This document shows, piece after piece, positions 7,782-16,834 of a stretch of DNA of 64,000 bases (positions within the stretch are counted from its first letter, which is position 1; the number at the start of each line of letters is the position of its first letter). Location: NCBI GenBank assembly GCA_018242725.1, contig JAFEBI010000014.1:1-64000 (forward strand), written 5' to 3'. The notes under the pieces are model-generated. The model did not search any database, was not told the DNA's origin, and saw nothing but the letters and a program-made list of their open reading frames with translations. The position numbers were made by a program, and so were the translations under genes. The DNA comes from Nitrospira sp. GTDB taxonomy: Bacteria > Nitrospirota > Nitrospiria > Nitrospirales > Nitrospiraceae.

Positions 7782-9076
7782 CCTGCATGACGACGAACCC
7801 GGAGGAACGGGCCCTCTTACAGGCGGCGTTTCAGAGTTTCGATGCGGCCGCGCACACGTTACAGCAATCCTATAGCGCACTCACGGCGCGTGTGGAGGAG
7901 ATGGATGCCGAACTCGCGCAGAGCAACGAAGCGCTGCGTCGCCAGCTCGTCGACAACGAAGCCATGCGCGTGCGCTTAGATGGAATTCTTGAATCGTTGT
8001 CGACCGGGGTGGTGGTGGTGGACGAGTGCGGGATCATCACTCGTAGTAATCGCGCTGCGGAGCAGCTTCTTGGGGCGAGCGATGTCGAGCTGCACAGTCG
8101 TTGCATCCCGGAAGTCTTAGCGGGGCGAAGTCTCACGATCTCTGATCGTCCGCAACGCATTGGGCAGCGTGTGGTGTCCATCAGTCAGGTCCCACTTCGA
8201 AACGACTCCGGTGAGGATTCGGGGCACCTCGTTCTGCTTCAGGACATTACCCGGATTTATCAACTCGAAGAACAATTGCAACGAAAGGATCGGCTTGCTG
8301 CGATGGGCGAGTTGATCGGTCGAATCGCGCATGAGATCCGCAATCCATTGGGCAGCGTGGAGCTCTTTGCGTCGCTGCTGCAACGCGACCTCAATGAGCA
8401 TGAACCCACGCAACGGTACGCGCAGCAAATTTCGCAGGCCGTTCAGTTGATGGATGGGCTTCTGGCGAATCTACTGCTGTACATGCGCCCGGTGCACTTG
8501 ACGCGAACGTGGCATCACGCGGAATCGTTGCTCAACGAATCGCTAGAGTTGGCTGCGCATGCGATTGCCAAAGTACCCGTAGACATCCGCATCGACATCA
8601 GCCGGGAGGTACCGTCGATTTGGTGTCACAACGGACAGTTGAAGCAGGTTGTCGTGAACTTGGTCGTCAACGCCGTCCAGGCGATGCCGAACGGAGGCGC
8701 GTTAGCGATCAGTCTGTCCCAAGAGCCGCTTCAGTCACTGGGCAAACCTGCCGTGCGACTGACCGTCCGTGATTCTGGTGTCGGGATCGATCCGGCCCAT
8801 CGCTCGCGTCTGTTCGACCCATTTTTTACGACGAAAGACGAGGGGACTGGTCTGGGGCTCGCCATCGTGCATTCCATCGTGGACGCCCACTATGGCCGGA
8901 TTGATGTCGAGAGCACAGTGGGGCAGGGCACGGCCTGTTCGATCATACTCCCTCATCCCTCCGTAGCCGGAGACGTGAGTCCCGAGGATGGTCCTGGCTG
9001 CGAAGAAGGTGTCGTCAAGAACGCCGAGCGAGCGGTGCGAGAGGTCGTCCTGATGGAGGATTCGTCTTATGACTGA
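7778..9076 (+). CDS. FlrB/FleS-like sensor histidine kinase
   Basis: The 432-residue protein is probably cytoplasmic: no membrane segment is visible. It has an N-terminal coiled coil (about 15-65) and a PAS domain (about 65-160, with LDGILESLSTGVVVVDE). The HisKA domain has the phospho-acceptor in GRIAHEIRNPLGS, and the HATPase domain has N box NLVVNAVQAMP, DSGVGID and GTGLGLAIVHSIV. Soluble PAS-HisKA kinases with this H-box next to an NtrC-type regulator match the FlrB/FleS/AtoS-like flagellar kinases of polar flagellates. It overlaps the TPR gene upstream and the regulator downstream, so kinase and regulator are co-translated partners. No periplasmic sensor is present; the signal is probably assembly state, sensed inside the cell. 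Confidence 0.9.
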   Translation: MTCMTTNPEERALLQAAFQSFDAAAHTLQQSYSALTARVEEMDAELAQSNEALRRQLVDNEAMRVRLDGILESLSTGVVVVDECGIITRSNRAAEQLLGASDVELHSRCIPEVLAGRSLTISDRPQRIGQRVVSISQVPLRNDSGEDSGHLVLLQDITRIYQLEEQLQRKDRLAAMGELIGRIAHEIRNPLGSVELFASLLQRDLNEHEPTQRYAQQISQAVQLMDGLLANLLLYMRPVHLTRTWHHAESLLNESLELAAHAIAKVPVDIRIDISREVPSIWCHNGQLKQVVVNLVVNAVQAMPNGGALAISLSQEPLQSLGKPAVRLTVRDSGVGIDPAHRSRLFDPFFTTKDEGTGLGLAIVHSIVDAHYGRIDVESTVGQGTACSIILPHPSVAGDVSPEDGPGCEEGVVKNAERAVREVVLMEDSSYD

Positions 9077-10484
9077 CCGTGAGAAGCAAATCCCGGTGAT
9101 GGAAACAGGTGAGGAGCAGGAACGGATTCTGGTCGTCGATGATGATCCGTCGATGCGCATCGCCTTGATGGAAACCGTCAGGCGACTCGGTTATGCCGTG
9201 CAGGGGGCGACTGATGGGACAGAGGCCTTGGAGCGAATCGCGAAGTTTCGTCCGTGGTTGGTCTTGACGGATTTGCGCATGCCTCGCCTTACGGGTCTTG
9301 AGCTGATCAAGGAAATGAAGGCACGAGCCCCGCAAACGGCGATTGTCCTCATGACGGCCTACGGCACAGTTGAAACAGCCGTTGAGGCCATGAAGCTGGG
9401 AGCCAGCGAATATCTATTGAAGCCATTTTCCATGGATGTGCTGGAACGAGCCATCGCCAATCTCAAAGCAGGCCGTGAGGAAGGGATTGGCCTCGGTCAG
9501 CCGATCCATCAGGTCGAGCACCGAGCGTTGCTCAGCCAGGACCCTGGGATGGTCAGACTCCTGAGCACGATTGAAGGAGTGGCTTCCAGTCAGGCCACCG
9601 TCCTGATTCATGGCGAAAGTGGAACGGGCAAAGAGTTGCTGGCACGGTTTATCCATTTGCGAAGTCCGCGGGCCCATCGACCGTTCATTGCGGTGAACTG
9701 TGCCGCGCTTCCTGATGGATTACTGGAAAGTGAACTCTTCGGCCATGAGCGAGGGGCATTTACCGGTGCCGTCATCAGGAAAGTCGGGAAGTTTGAGATG
9801 GCCCATACAGGCACGCTGCTCTTGGACGAAATCAGCGAAATGAATCTGGCACTCCAGGCGAAACTGTTGCGCGTCTTGCAGGAACGTGAGGTGGATCGGA
9901 TCGGTGGGCGTGATCCGGTTCCGGTCAACATTCGTGTGATCGCCACGACGAATCGTATGCTCTATCGGGAGGTTGAGCAGGGTCGTTTTCGCGAGGATCT
10001 CTATTATCGATTGAACGTCTTCCCCGTGACGGTGCCGCCGTTGCGCGAGCGGATCGTCGATATTCCCATACTCGCGCGCCATTTTGTAAACCAATCAGCT
10101 GCAAGAAACGGCCTGACGGCACCAGTCCTGTCGAACGATGCGCTGGCGCATTTACAACGGCTGCCCTGGAAAGGAAATGTGCGTGAGTTAGAGAACGTGA
10201 TGGAACGAGCGATGTTGTTGGCCGGCCAGGGGCCTATTTTGCCGGAACATTGTCCACCTGAAAAGAACGAGGACGTCACCATTCCGTTCGTGCGTGCAGC
10301 GCAACCGACGAATGGATCTCTGTGGGAGATGGAACGAGAGCTGATTTTCAAAACCTTGGCTCGTGTGAAAGATAACCGGACCCATGCGGCGAAAGAGTTG
10401 GGTATCAGCATTCGTACGCTCCGCAACAAACTCCGGGAGTATCGAGAGGGTGAACACTCGGCTTCCAGTCCGCCAGGAGGGTGA
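9069..10484 (+). CDS. FlrC/FleR-like sigma54 response regulator
   Basis: The 471-residue protein has a complete receiver (about 17-135: VVDDDPS, VLTDLRMPRLTG, LMTAYGT, LLKPF). The AAA+ domain (about 160-400) has GESGTGKE, GAFTGA and a Walker B in LLLDEISEM. A Fis-type helix-turn-helix at the C-terminus contains THAAKELGISIRTLRNKL. It is coupled by an eight-base overlap to the FlrB-like kinase, its probable phosphodonor. By analogy with FlrC it should switch on sigma54-dependent hook and basal-body genes. A sigma54-type element sits just downstream, before flgB. The three-gene block TPR-kinase-regulator immediately precedes the structural operon. Confidence 0.92.
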   Translation: MTDREKQIPVMETGEEQERILVVDDDPSMRIALMETVRRLGYAVQGATDGTEALERIAKFRPWLVLTDLRMPRLTGLELIKEMKARAPQTAIVLMTAYGTVETAVEAMKLGASEYLLKPFSMDVLERAIANLKAGREEGIGLGQPIHQVEHRALLSQDPGMVRLLSTIEGVASSQATVLIHGESGTGKELLARFIHLRSPRAHRPFIAVNCAALPDGLLESELFGHERGAFTGAVIRKVGKFEMAHTGTLLLDEISEMNLALQAKLLRVLQEREVDRIGGRDPVPVNIRVIATTNRMLYREVEQGRFREDLYYRLNVFPVTVPPLRERIVDIPILARHFVNQSAARNGLTAPVLSNDALAHLQRLPWKGNVRELENVMERAMLLAGQGPILPEHCPPEKNEDVTIPFVRAAQPTNGSLWEMERELIFKTLARVKDNRTHAAKELGISIRTLRNKLREYREGEHSASSPPGG

Positions 10485-10616
10485 CCACAATTGCCGATGG
10501 GCAAAATTGTCCCAGGCACCCACTGTGTGAAACAGAGTTCTGAGGCGGTGGGAGGGCTGAACACAAGAAGTATGGTGCGGAAGCAGCGCTGGCGGGTGAC
10601 GTCTAGACAGGGAGAC

Positions 10617-10632
10617 CGGCATCCAGGTTGCA
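10617..10632 (+). promoter_or_regulatory. Sigma54 promoter before flgB
   Basis: CGGCAT and TTGCA place GG (10618-10619) and GC (10630-10631) exactly ten bases apart, giving GGCA at -24 and TTGCA at -12. The site lies about 38 bases before the flgB ATG, in a 185-base gap that otherwise shows no gene. Its position after the FlrC-like regulator gene supports the call. Confidence 0.65.
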
Positions 10633-10669
10633 AGGACGACGGGGTGTCACGCTGAAAGGAGTCAGGAGC

Positions 10670-11080
10670 ATGACGATCTTTGATCGAACAATGCGGTTGC
10701 TGGAGCGCACGCTTGACCTTCGCAGTGGTCGGCAACGGGTCATCGCCTCGAATCTCGCGAACGAAGAAACCCCGGGGTATCGTGCATCGGAACTGACCTT
10801 CATGGATCAATTACAGTCGGCACACAAGGGGCGTCTTCCCATTGTCTTAGCAGCGACCCAGCCTCGGCATTTTGGTCTCCAGGGGGCGCAAGGAGTGCAG
10901 GCGGTGACCGGAACGCTCAATGAAGTGCCTGCCGGAGATATTCCGCTCGACGCCAATTCGGTCAATCTCGAATTGGAGATGGCGAAGTTGTCCGAGAACG
11001 TCATGCAGTATAACGCTGCGGCCACCATCCTTGCGAAGAGGTTTAATGGACTGTTGAATGCGATACGAGAGGGGCGATAA
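10670..11080 (+). CDS. flgB: Flagellar basal-body rod protein FlgB
   Basis: The 136-residue product has the N-terminal rod motif QRVIASNLANEETPGYRA and the C-terminal heptad region with NLELEMAKLSENVMQYNAAATILAKRF, both typical of FlgB, the proximal rod subunit exported by the flagellar type III system. Length fits the family. ATG 10670 follows GTCAGGAG; upstream in-frame codons lie inside the promoter region and are unlikely starts. It opens the large basal-body operon behind a sigma54-type promoter and is followed by flgC after 67 bases. Confidence 0.95.
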   Translation: MTIFDRTMRLLERTLDLRSGRQRVIASNLANEETPGYRASELTFMDQLQSAHKGRLPIVLAATQPRHFGLQGAQGVQAVTGTLNEVPAGDIPLDANSVNLELEMAKLSENVMQYNAAATILAKRFNGLLNAIREGR

Positions 11081-11147
11081 CGAATGACTGGGCCTTTCAC
11101 AGCCGGAGGCGGTTGACGAGTCACTCTTGATACCGAGGAGGTTTACC

Positions 11148-11597
11148 ATGGAGATGTCCGACAGTTTGGCTGTTTCGGTTTCCGGGTTAGATGCCCAACG
11201 GCGACGACTCAACGTCATTGCCAGCAATCTTGCCAACGCGCAGTCGACGAAAACGCCGTCCGGCGGGCCGTATAAGCGGCGGGACGTGGTGTTTCGATCG
11301 ACGGCGGTACCGAGCGCGTTTCAGCGATCGTTTCGGCAGGTTGCGGTGGGTCCGTCGGCCCATGCCCTTGAAGGAGTTTCTGTCTCACGGGTGCGAGAGG
11401 ATCCCAAGCCGGGGCAACTGATCTATGATCCACACCATCCGGATGCTGATCCGAAAGGATTTGTCAGGCTTCCCAACGTCAATGTGATGGAAGAAATGGT
11501 GAATATGATCGGTGCGTCGCGCGCGTATGAGGCGAACGTGCAGGCGATCAATGCGACACGCGCGATGTGGAACAAGGCGCTGGAAATCGGGAGGTAA
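11148..11597 (+). CDS. flgC: Flagellar basal-body rod protein FlgC
   Basis: The 149-residue protein shows the rod-family N-terminus (SGLDAQRRRLNVIASNLANAQST) and the C-terminal NVNVMEEMVNMIGASRAYEANVQAINAT, the hallmark coiled-coil end of FlgC. It forms part of the proximal rod, exported through the flagellar secretion system without a cleaved signal. ATG 11148 has a strong GAGGAGG ribosome site seven bases upstream. It lies between flgB and fliE, only two bases before the fliE start codon, in the canonical order. Confidence 0.95.
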   Translation: MEMSDSLAVSVSGLDAQRRRLNVIASNLANAQSTKTPSGGPYKRRDVVFRSTAVPSAFQRSFRQVAVGPSAHALEGVSVSRVREDPKPGQLIYDPHHPDADPKGFVRLPNVNVMEEMVNMIGASRAYEANVQAINATRAMWNKALEIGR

Positions 11598-11599
11598 CG

Positions 11600-11911
11600 A
11601 TGGGACCAATCACTGGTGTGGGATCCGGCATCGCTCCTATTGCCGATGTGGCGTCGATGGGATCCACGGGAACGACCGGAAAAACAGGCGGCCCGGGATT
11701 CGTCGATTCGCTCAAGTCGGCGATCGGCAATGTCAACGATGCGCAAAAAGAAGCGAGTCGAGCGGTCGACGCGCTCATGACCGGCGATACGCAGGATATT
11801 CATCGAACCATGGTTGCGTTGCAGCAAGCCGATGTGTCGTTCCAATTGATGATGCAGGTCAGAAATAAACTCGTGACCGCCTACGAGGAAATTCAGCGGA
11901 TGCAGATCTGA
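11600..11911 (+). CDS. fliE: Flagellar hook-basal body protein FliE
   Basis: The 103-residue protein joins the MS ring to the rod. Its C-terminal half is diagnostic: VNDAQKEASRAVDALMTGD followed by DIHRTMVALQQADVSFQLMMQVRNKLVTAYEEIQRMQI, with the Q-A-D-V/L-S-F signature. The N-terminal half is glycine- and threonine-rich and poorly conserved, as usual. GGGAGG precedes the ATG. The gene directly follows flgC and precedes fliF by 33 bases. Confidence 0.93.
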   Translation: MGPITGVGSGIAPIADVASMGSTGTTGKTGGPGFVDSLKSAIGNVNDAQKEASRAVDALMTGDTQDIHRTMVALQQADVSFQLMMQVRNKLVTAYEEIQRMQI

Positions 11912-11944
11912 TCAGTCGCGTCGGTCGACGATTAAGGGGTGGGC

Positions 11945-13510
11945 ATGTTCTCCAAGTTCTCCATCAATCAACGGATGATCATCCTCGTCGCGTTGGCGGG
12001 ATCCATTGCCGGTCTGATCGCCATCGCCTTGTGGACGCAACAGCCTGATATGCAAGTGCTGTTCACCCACCTCGGCAGCGAAGACGCCGCCGCCATTATC
12101 GACAAGCTCAAAGAGACCAAAGTTCCGTACGAGACGACCGGTGGCGGATCAACCGTGCTGGTGCCCAGCGACCAGGTTCACGATCTGCGTTTGCAGCTCG
12201 CAACCCAGGGGCTTCCCCATGGCGGAGGAGTGGGATTCGAGATTTTCGACAAGACGTCGATTGGAATGTCCGAATTTGTCCAAAAGTTGAATTATCGCCG
12301 GGCGTTGCAGGGGGAATTGGCGCGAACCATCGCTCAGATGCCGGAGGTGGAACGGGCTCGTGTCCATCTGGCCATGCCGGAACGACGACTGTTCGCGAGT
12401 GAGCAGGAGAAAGCGAGAGCCTCCGTGATCGTCACGCTTCGCGGTGGGCAGCAACTCTCGCCGGCACAGGTGCAGGGTGTCATTCATCTGGTATCGAGTA
12501 GTGTGGAAGGGCTTCAATCTCGGGATGTGACTGTGGTGGACGGACACGGACGTCTCTTGTCGGCAACGGTGACGGATGAGACAGCCGGGCTTACCAATAC
12601 GCAGCTTGATTATCAGCGGAGCATTGAAAAAGATATCGAGACGCGTATCCAAACGATGTTGGAACGGATCGTTGGGCCCAATAAGGCGGTGGTTCGCGTG
12701 TCGAGTGTCGTGGATTTCAGAAAAGTCGAGACGACGGAAGAGCGATATGATCCGAATAGCCAAGTCGTGAGAAGCGAACAGCGAGGACAAGAAAAGTCCA
12801 ATGGAAGCAACGGGGTCGGCGGGGGTGTGCCAGGCGTTCAGTCGAACGTGCCGCCAGGGACGGATGCGGAGCCGTCACAAACCAGTTCGAACAGCAGTCA
12901 AACGAAAAACGAAACGGTCAATTATGAGATCAGCCGCACCGTGTCGAAAATTGTGGAACCTGTCGGGGCCATCAAGCAGCTGTCTGTTGCGGTGTTGGTC
13001 GACGGGGTGTATGAGGCCGCGAAGGTCGGCGAAGGCCAGACGGGGGATGCGCCGGTTGCGGCACGAAAATATACTCCACGATCGGAAGAGGATATCAAGC
13101 GGATCGAAGATATCGTGAAGAAAGCGATGGGGTTTTCGGCTGAACGACAAGATCAGGTGCAAGTTGTGAACGTTCAGTTCGGGACCGAGCCGGATGAACC
13201 GCAGGCCGCGACGGCGGAAGCCGCGTCGGAAGGGGTAAAACCGTGGATGCCCTATCTTCGATACGGAGTGGGGATTCTTCTCTTTGCCGTTGTTCTCTTG
13301 TTTGTCGTTCGGCCCTTGCTCGCCATGTTGGGGACAAACATGGAACAGACACAGGCAGAGGCGTCCGTGGCTGAGCTTTCTGGTGGGACCGCAGCGGGTG
13401 GAATGACGTTGGCGAATGTGCCCGATCGAGCACAGATCATTGATATGGCGAAAAAAAATCCTGATGCGACGGCCGTGGTCGTCAAAGAGTGGTTGAAGAC
13501 CCCAAGTTAG
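11945..13510 (+). CDS. fliF: Flagellar MS-ring protein FliF
   Basis: The 521-residue protein has an N-terminal membrane helix (about 10-30, IILVALAGSIAGLIAIALW) and ring-building motifs in the periplasmic part (SEFVQKLNYRRALQGELARTI, RVHLAMPERRLF). A variable, Gly/Ser-rich segment around 285-325 is followed by a second membrane helix (about 437-460) and a cytoplasmic tail that contacts FliG. It forms the MS ring in the inner membrane, base of the rotor and housing of the export gate. An in-frame GTG lies two codons upstream; ATG 11945 is preferred after AAGGGG. fliG starts nine bases after the stop. Confidence 0.96.
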   Translation: MFSKFSINQRMIILVALAGSIAGLIAIALWTQQPDMQVLFTHLGSEDAAAIIDKLKETKVPYETTGGGSTVLVPSDQVHDLRLQLATQGLPHGGGVGFEIFDKTSIGMSEFVQKLNYRRALQGELARTIAQMPEVERARVHLAMPERRLFASEQEKARASVIVTLRGGQQLSPAQVQGVIHLVSSSVEGLQSRDVTVVDGHGRLLSATVTDETAGLTNTQLDYQRSIEKDIETRIQTMLERIVGPNKAVVRVSSVVDFRKVETTEERYDPNSQVVRSEQRGQEKSNGSNGVGGGVPGVQSNVPPGTDAEPSQTSSNSSQTKNETVNYEISRTVSKIVEPVGAIKQLSVAVLVDGVYEAAKVGEGQTGDAPVAARKYTPRSEEDIKRIEDIVKKAMGFSAERQDQVQVVNVQFGTEPDEPQAATAEAASEGVKPWMPYLRYGVGILLFAVVLLFVVRPLLAMLGTNMEQTQAEASVAELSGGTAAGGMTLANVPDRAQIIDMAKKNPDATAVVVKEWLKTPS

Positions 13511-13519
13511 AGCCTGGCG

Positions 13520-14512
13520 ATGGCACATACGCTGACCGGTGAACAAAAAGCGGCGATTCTGCTTCGTGCGATCGGGGAAGAAGCGGCCGCTCAAGTCATG
13601 AAGCAACTGGATCCAAAGGAGATCAAGAAGCTGGGAAACTTCATGAGCGGGACGGCCCAGATTTCCCGGGAGGACGAAGAGGCGGTCATCGCTGATTTCC
13701 AGACAGCAAGCGCAACCGGAGGCATTCAATTCCAAGGACGAGAGTTCATCAAGACCGTGCTGACAAAGGCCCTGGGAGCAGAAAAAGCGGCGCGGATTAT
13801 TGAGTCCATGACGCAGAAAAACTATCCTGGGATTGAGGCTCTGAAGTGGGTCGACGTGAAAACGCTTGCGCAAATGTTGAAGATAGAACATGCGCAAACA
13901 GTCGCCGTTATTCTTGCACACTTGGAGAGCGATCAGGCTAGCCAGGTCCTCGCCGCGCTCCCGGAGGCTATGCGAGGGGATGTCGCGCTTCGGCTCGCCA
14001 CAATGGAAGAGGTCCAGCCGGATGTATTGGAGGAGCTAAGCGATACCTTGCAGGAAACCTTGTTGGCAGACCATGGGGTGGGCGCGCATAGCGTCGGAGG
14101 GGCTGAGGTGATGGCCAATATTCTGATGCGAATGGACAAAACGAACGAAGGCGGCATCATGGCGCGCATCACGGAGAAGAGCCAAACACTCGCCGATAAC
14201 ATTCGGGCGCTGATGTTCGTATTCGACGACATGGTGAAAGTGGATGATCGTGGAATCCAGGAGCTCATGAAGGAAATCAGCAAGGAAGATTTGCCTGTGG
14301 CGCTGCGCGGGGCTAATCCGGAGGTGAAGGAAAAATTCTTTAAGAATATGTCGAGTCGTGCTGCGGAAATGTTGAAAGATGATATGGAAGCCAGGGGACC
14401 GGTTAAAGTATCGGATGTCGAAAAGTCACAACAAAACATCCTTAAAGTCTGCCGAAAGCTGGAGGACGAAGGCCGTATAGTCATCGCCGGTGTCGGAGAG
14501 GAGATGCTCTAG
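13520..14512 (+). CDS. fliG: Flagellar motor switch protein FliG
   Basis: The 330-residue protein shows the full FliG layout: an N-terminal MS-ring-binding domain (LTGEQKAAILLRAIGEEAA), a middle domain with the EHAQTVAVILAHL helix (the EHPQ-like motif), and a C-terminal torque domain with MFVFDDMVKVDDRGIQ and RAAEMLKDDMEARGPVKVSDVE. The conserved charged residues of the torque helix are present, so the motor should be of the standard type. The TAG stop shares its last base with the GTG start of the next gene (receiver-FliH), indicating tight coupling. Confidence 0.96.
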   Translation: MAHTLTGEQKAAILLRAIGEEAAAQVMKQLDPKEIKKLGNFMSGTAQISREDEEAVIADFQTASATGGIQFQGREFIKTVLTKALGAEKAARIIESMTQKNYPGIEALKWVDVKTLAQMLKIEHAQTVAVILAHLESDQASQVLAALPEAMRGDVALRLATMEEVQPDVLEELSDTLQETLLADHGVGAHSVGGAEVMANILMRMDKTNEGGIMARITEKSQTLADNIRALMFVFDDMVKVDDRGIQELMKEISKEDLPVALRGANPEVKEKFFKNMSSRAAEMLKDDMEARGPVKVSDVEKSQQNILKVCRKLEDEGRIVIAGVGEEML

Positions 14513-15537
14513 TGGCAGCTGCGGCTATGCCGTCGATGTCGTCTCAGGGGCAGGGACTCTCCAGAGTCCAGGGGTCAGTCCTTGTCGTCGATGATGAGGA
14601 AAGCATTCGGAATCTCTTCCTTGAACTCTTCAGGTCTGAGCGCATCAATGTTCGCGTTGCCGGTTCCGGACGGGAGGCGGTGGAGATGGTCAAGCAGATG
14701 GCGCCGACGCTGCTGATTGTCGATGTGTTGCTGCCGGACGGAGATGGCATTGCCCTACTGGAAGAAGTACAGAAACTCGACAATCGGATCATCGGAGCAG
14801 TGATGACCGGAGCGGCGACCATTGAGCTTGCTGTGCGAGCGATGAAGGCCGGGGCTGTTGAGTTTTTCTTGAAGCCGTTTCAGACCGAGGTGGTCAGTGC
14901 CGCAGTTCGGCGGTTGTTGGCGATTCACCAGGCGCGCGGGGAGAATTCTGTGGTGAAGCACGCGGCCGTTCGGTCTGGGGCGATTCGGCTACAGAATGCT
15001 CCCTTTCATACCTTCAGCGAGGGAGGCATGTTTCGCGAAGCCGATGGGCCAGGGGAATACGAACGTGGGTTAGCGGAAGGACGACGGCTTGTAGAGGATG
15101 AGCGTCGACAAACTTTGGCCGTGCTGACCGCCGCCGCCAGACAGTTTGACCTGGCGCGAGGAACGGTGCGGCAAACGATGGAAGCGGACGTTATCGAATT
15201 GGCGTTTCAAGTAGCTTCTAAAATTCTTCATGAGTCTGCCGAGTCGTGCCGGGAGCAGATCATCGTTCAGGCCAAGGCTGGGATCAGTGCGCTTCGCGAC
15301 GCCGAGAGTGTGGTGATACAGGCTCATCCCTTGGATGCCGCCGTCTTGGAGACGGCCAAAGTCGAGTTGGCAGGACAACGGGATATCGCCTTCGTCATCA
15401 ACGTCGAAGCGGTGCCATCACTCCCGCGGGGGAGTTGTCTTTTGCATACCGGTACGCGATTGGTCGATGCCTCCCTCGAGACACAGTTGGCCCGTTTGGG
15501 GACTGCCGTGCAGCATGGAGGTGCTCATGAGTTTTAG
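14512..15537 (+). CDS. fliH: Receiver domain fused to flagellar export regulator FliH
   Basis: This 341-residue protein joins two modules. Residues about 20-140 form a complete response-regulator receiver: acidic pair D27-D28 in VVDDEES, phosphorylatable D71 in LLIVDVLLPDGDG, T99 in VMTG and K121 in FFLKPF. Residues about 190-341 are FliH: a long helix (EYERGLAEGRRLVEDE), the VIELAFQVASKIL region and the C-terminal GSCLLHTGTRLVDASLETQL that contacts the FliI ATPase. Ordinary FliH has no receiver. The receiver resembles those of the nearby NtrC-type regulators (TIELAVRAMKAGAVEFFLKPF-like end), suggesting domain capture. Its GTG start overlaps the fliG stop, and its 3' end overlaps fliI by 11 bases, so it is a full operon member. 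Phosphorylation could tune export ATPase activity; that is inference. Confidence 0.9.
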   Translation: MAAAAMPSMSSQGQGLSRVQGSVLVVDDEESIRNLFLELFRSERINVRVAGSGREAVEMVKQMAPTLLIVDVLLPDGDGIALLEEVQKLDNRIIGAVMTGAATIELAVRAMKAGAVEFFLKPFQTEVVSAAVRRLLAIHQARGENSVVKHAAVRSGAIRLQNAPFHTFSEGGMFREADGPGEYERGLAEGRRLVEDERRQTLAVLTAAARQFDLARGTVRQTMEADVIELAFQVASKILHESAESCREQIIVQAKAGISALRDAESVVIQAHPLDAAVLETAKVELAGQRDIAFVINVEAVPSLPRGSCLLHTGTRLVDASLETQLARLGTAVQHGGAHEF

Positions 15538-16834
15538 TCATCTTCTTGAGCACGTTGAACCCATCGAGATATCCGGACGGGTGGCCCAGGCCGTGGGGAT
15601 GGTGGTGGAAGGATATGGTCCGATGACGACGATCGGGGAGCTTTGCCGTATCACGAGAGAGGCGGGTGAAGCTCCAATTACGGCGGAGGTAGTCGGATTT
15701 CGTGGAGACCGCGTGCTGTTGATGCCGCTTGGAGACATGCGGGGGATCGGACCCGCCAGCCGCATCACCATGACCGGCCGGGTGGCGACTCTCGCGGTCG
15801 GGCCTGGTCTGTTGGGCCGGGTTCTGGATGGATGCGGGGATCCCATCGACGGGAAGGGAACGCTGAAGACGAGCCATCGGTATCCGCTGCATGCTGCCGC
15901 ACCGAATCCTCTCCAGCGGGCTCGCATCCAAGATCCCCTTGATCTCGGTGTTCGTGCGATCAACGGATTTTTAACCTGTGGCCGTGGACAAAAGATGGGG
16001 ATTTTTTCAGGTTCAGGGGTCGGAAAGAGCGTCCTGTTGGGGATGATCAGCCGCTACACAAAAGCAGATGTCAACGTCATTGCGCTCATCGGAGAACGAG
16101 GACGAGAAGTCAAGGAGTTCCTGGAGCGTGACCTGGGGACTGAGGCGCTTGCGCGAACCGTTGTGGTCGTCGCAACGTCTGATCAAGCTCCTTTGATCCG
16201 TCTACGAGCTGCGCTGGTGGCTACGACGATTGCCGAATACTTTCGTGATGCAAGACAACATGTTCTCTTGTTGATGGATTCCCTCACGCGATTAGCCTAC
16301 AGCCAACGAGAGGTCGGACTGGCCATCGGAGAGCCGCCGACGACAAAAGGCTATACGCCATCGGTGTTTGCGCTTTTGCCGAAGATTTTAGAGCGCGTGG
16401 GAACAGGCCCTGGACCAGGAACAATTACGGGCCTGTATACCGTGCTGGTGGATGGCGATGACCTGAGCGATCCTATTGCCGATACGGTTCGATCGATCTT
16501 GGATGGCCATATTGTGCTGTCACGTACGTTGGCCGCGCGTAATCACTTTCCGGCCATTGATCTGCTCCAGAGCACGAGCCGTGTCATGCGGGATATTGTC
16601 GGGAAAGCGCATCATGATGCCGCTAGACGGGTGCTTGAATTGATGGCTCGGTATCAACAGTCCGAAGATCTCGTGTTATTGGGCGCGTACAAGGCCGGGA
16701 TGAATGCGGGACTCGATAAAGCCGTTCAAGCCCAGGATTCGATCAATGGATACCTCCGACAAGCGGTCGACGAGCCTGCAAGCTTGGCGTCATCAGTGCA
16801 GGACCTTGAGGCGCTCGCGCGGCAAGCGGCATGA
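15527..16834 (+). CDS. fliI: Flagellum-specific ATPase FliI
   Basis: The 435-residue ATPase resembles F1-beta. Walker A is GSGVGKS (about residue 165), Walker B lies in VLLLMDSLTR, and REVGLAIGEPPTTKGYTPSVF plus the C-terminal helices are typical of FliI. It energises unfolding and delivery of export substrates at the cytoplasmic face of the flagellar gate, held there by FliH. ATG 15527 follows GGAGG and overlaps the end of the receiver-FliH gene, so FliH and FliI are made together. A longer upstream frame exists but would run antisense to normal start signals. It overlaps fliJ by four bases (ATGA). Confidence 0.96.
   Translation: MSFSHLLEHVEPIEISGRVAQAVGMVVEGYGPMTTIGELCRITREAGEAPITAEVVGFRGDRVLLMPLGDMRGIGPASRITMTGRVATLAVGPGLLGRVLDGCGDPIDGKGTLKTSHRYPLHAAAPNPLQRARIQDPLDLGVRAINGFLTCGRGQKMGIFSGSGVGKSVLLGMISRYTKADVNVIALIGERGREVKEFLERDLGTEALARTVVVVATSDQAPLIRLRAALVATTIAEYFRDARQHVLLLMDSLTRLAYSQREVGLAIGEPPTTKGYTPSVFALLPKILERVGTGPGPGTITGLYTVLVDGDDLSDPIADTVRSILDGHIVLSRTLAARNHFPAIDLLQSTSRVMRDIVGKAHHDAARRVLELMARYQQSEDLVLLGAYKAGMNAGLDKAVQAQDSINGYLRQAVDEPASLASSVQDLEALARQAA

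Noticed and set aside
12875-13921. 348-codon open frame on the minus strand across fliF and fliG
   Set aside because: It is a mirror of the well-conserved fliF and fliG coding sequences; its His-, Arg- and Leu-rich translation is typical of antisense frames in GC-rich genes.
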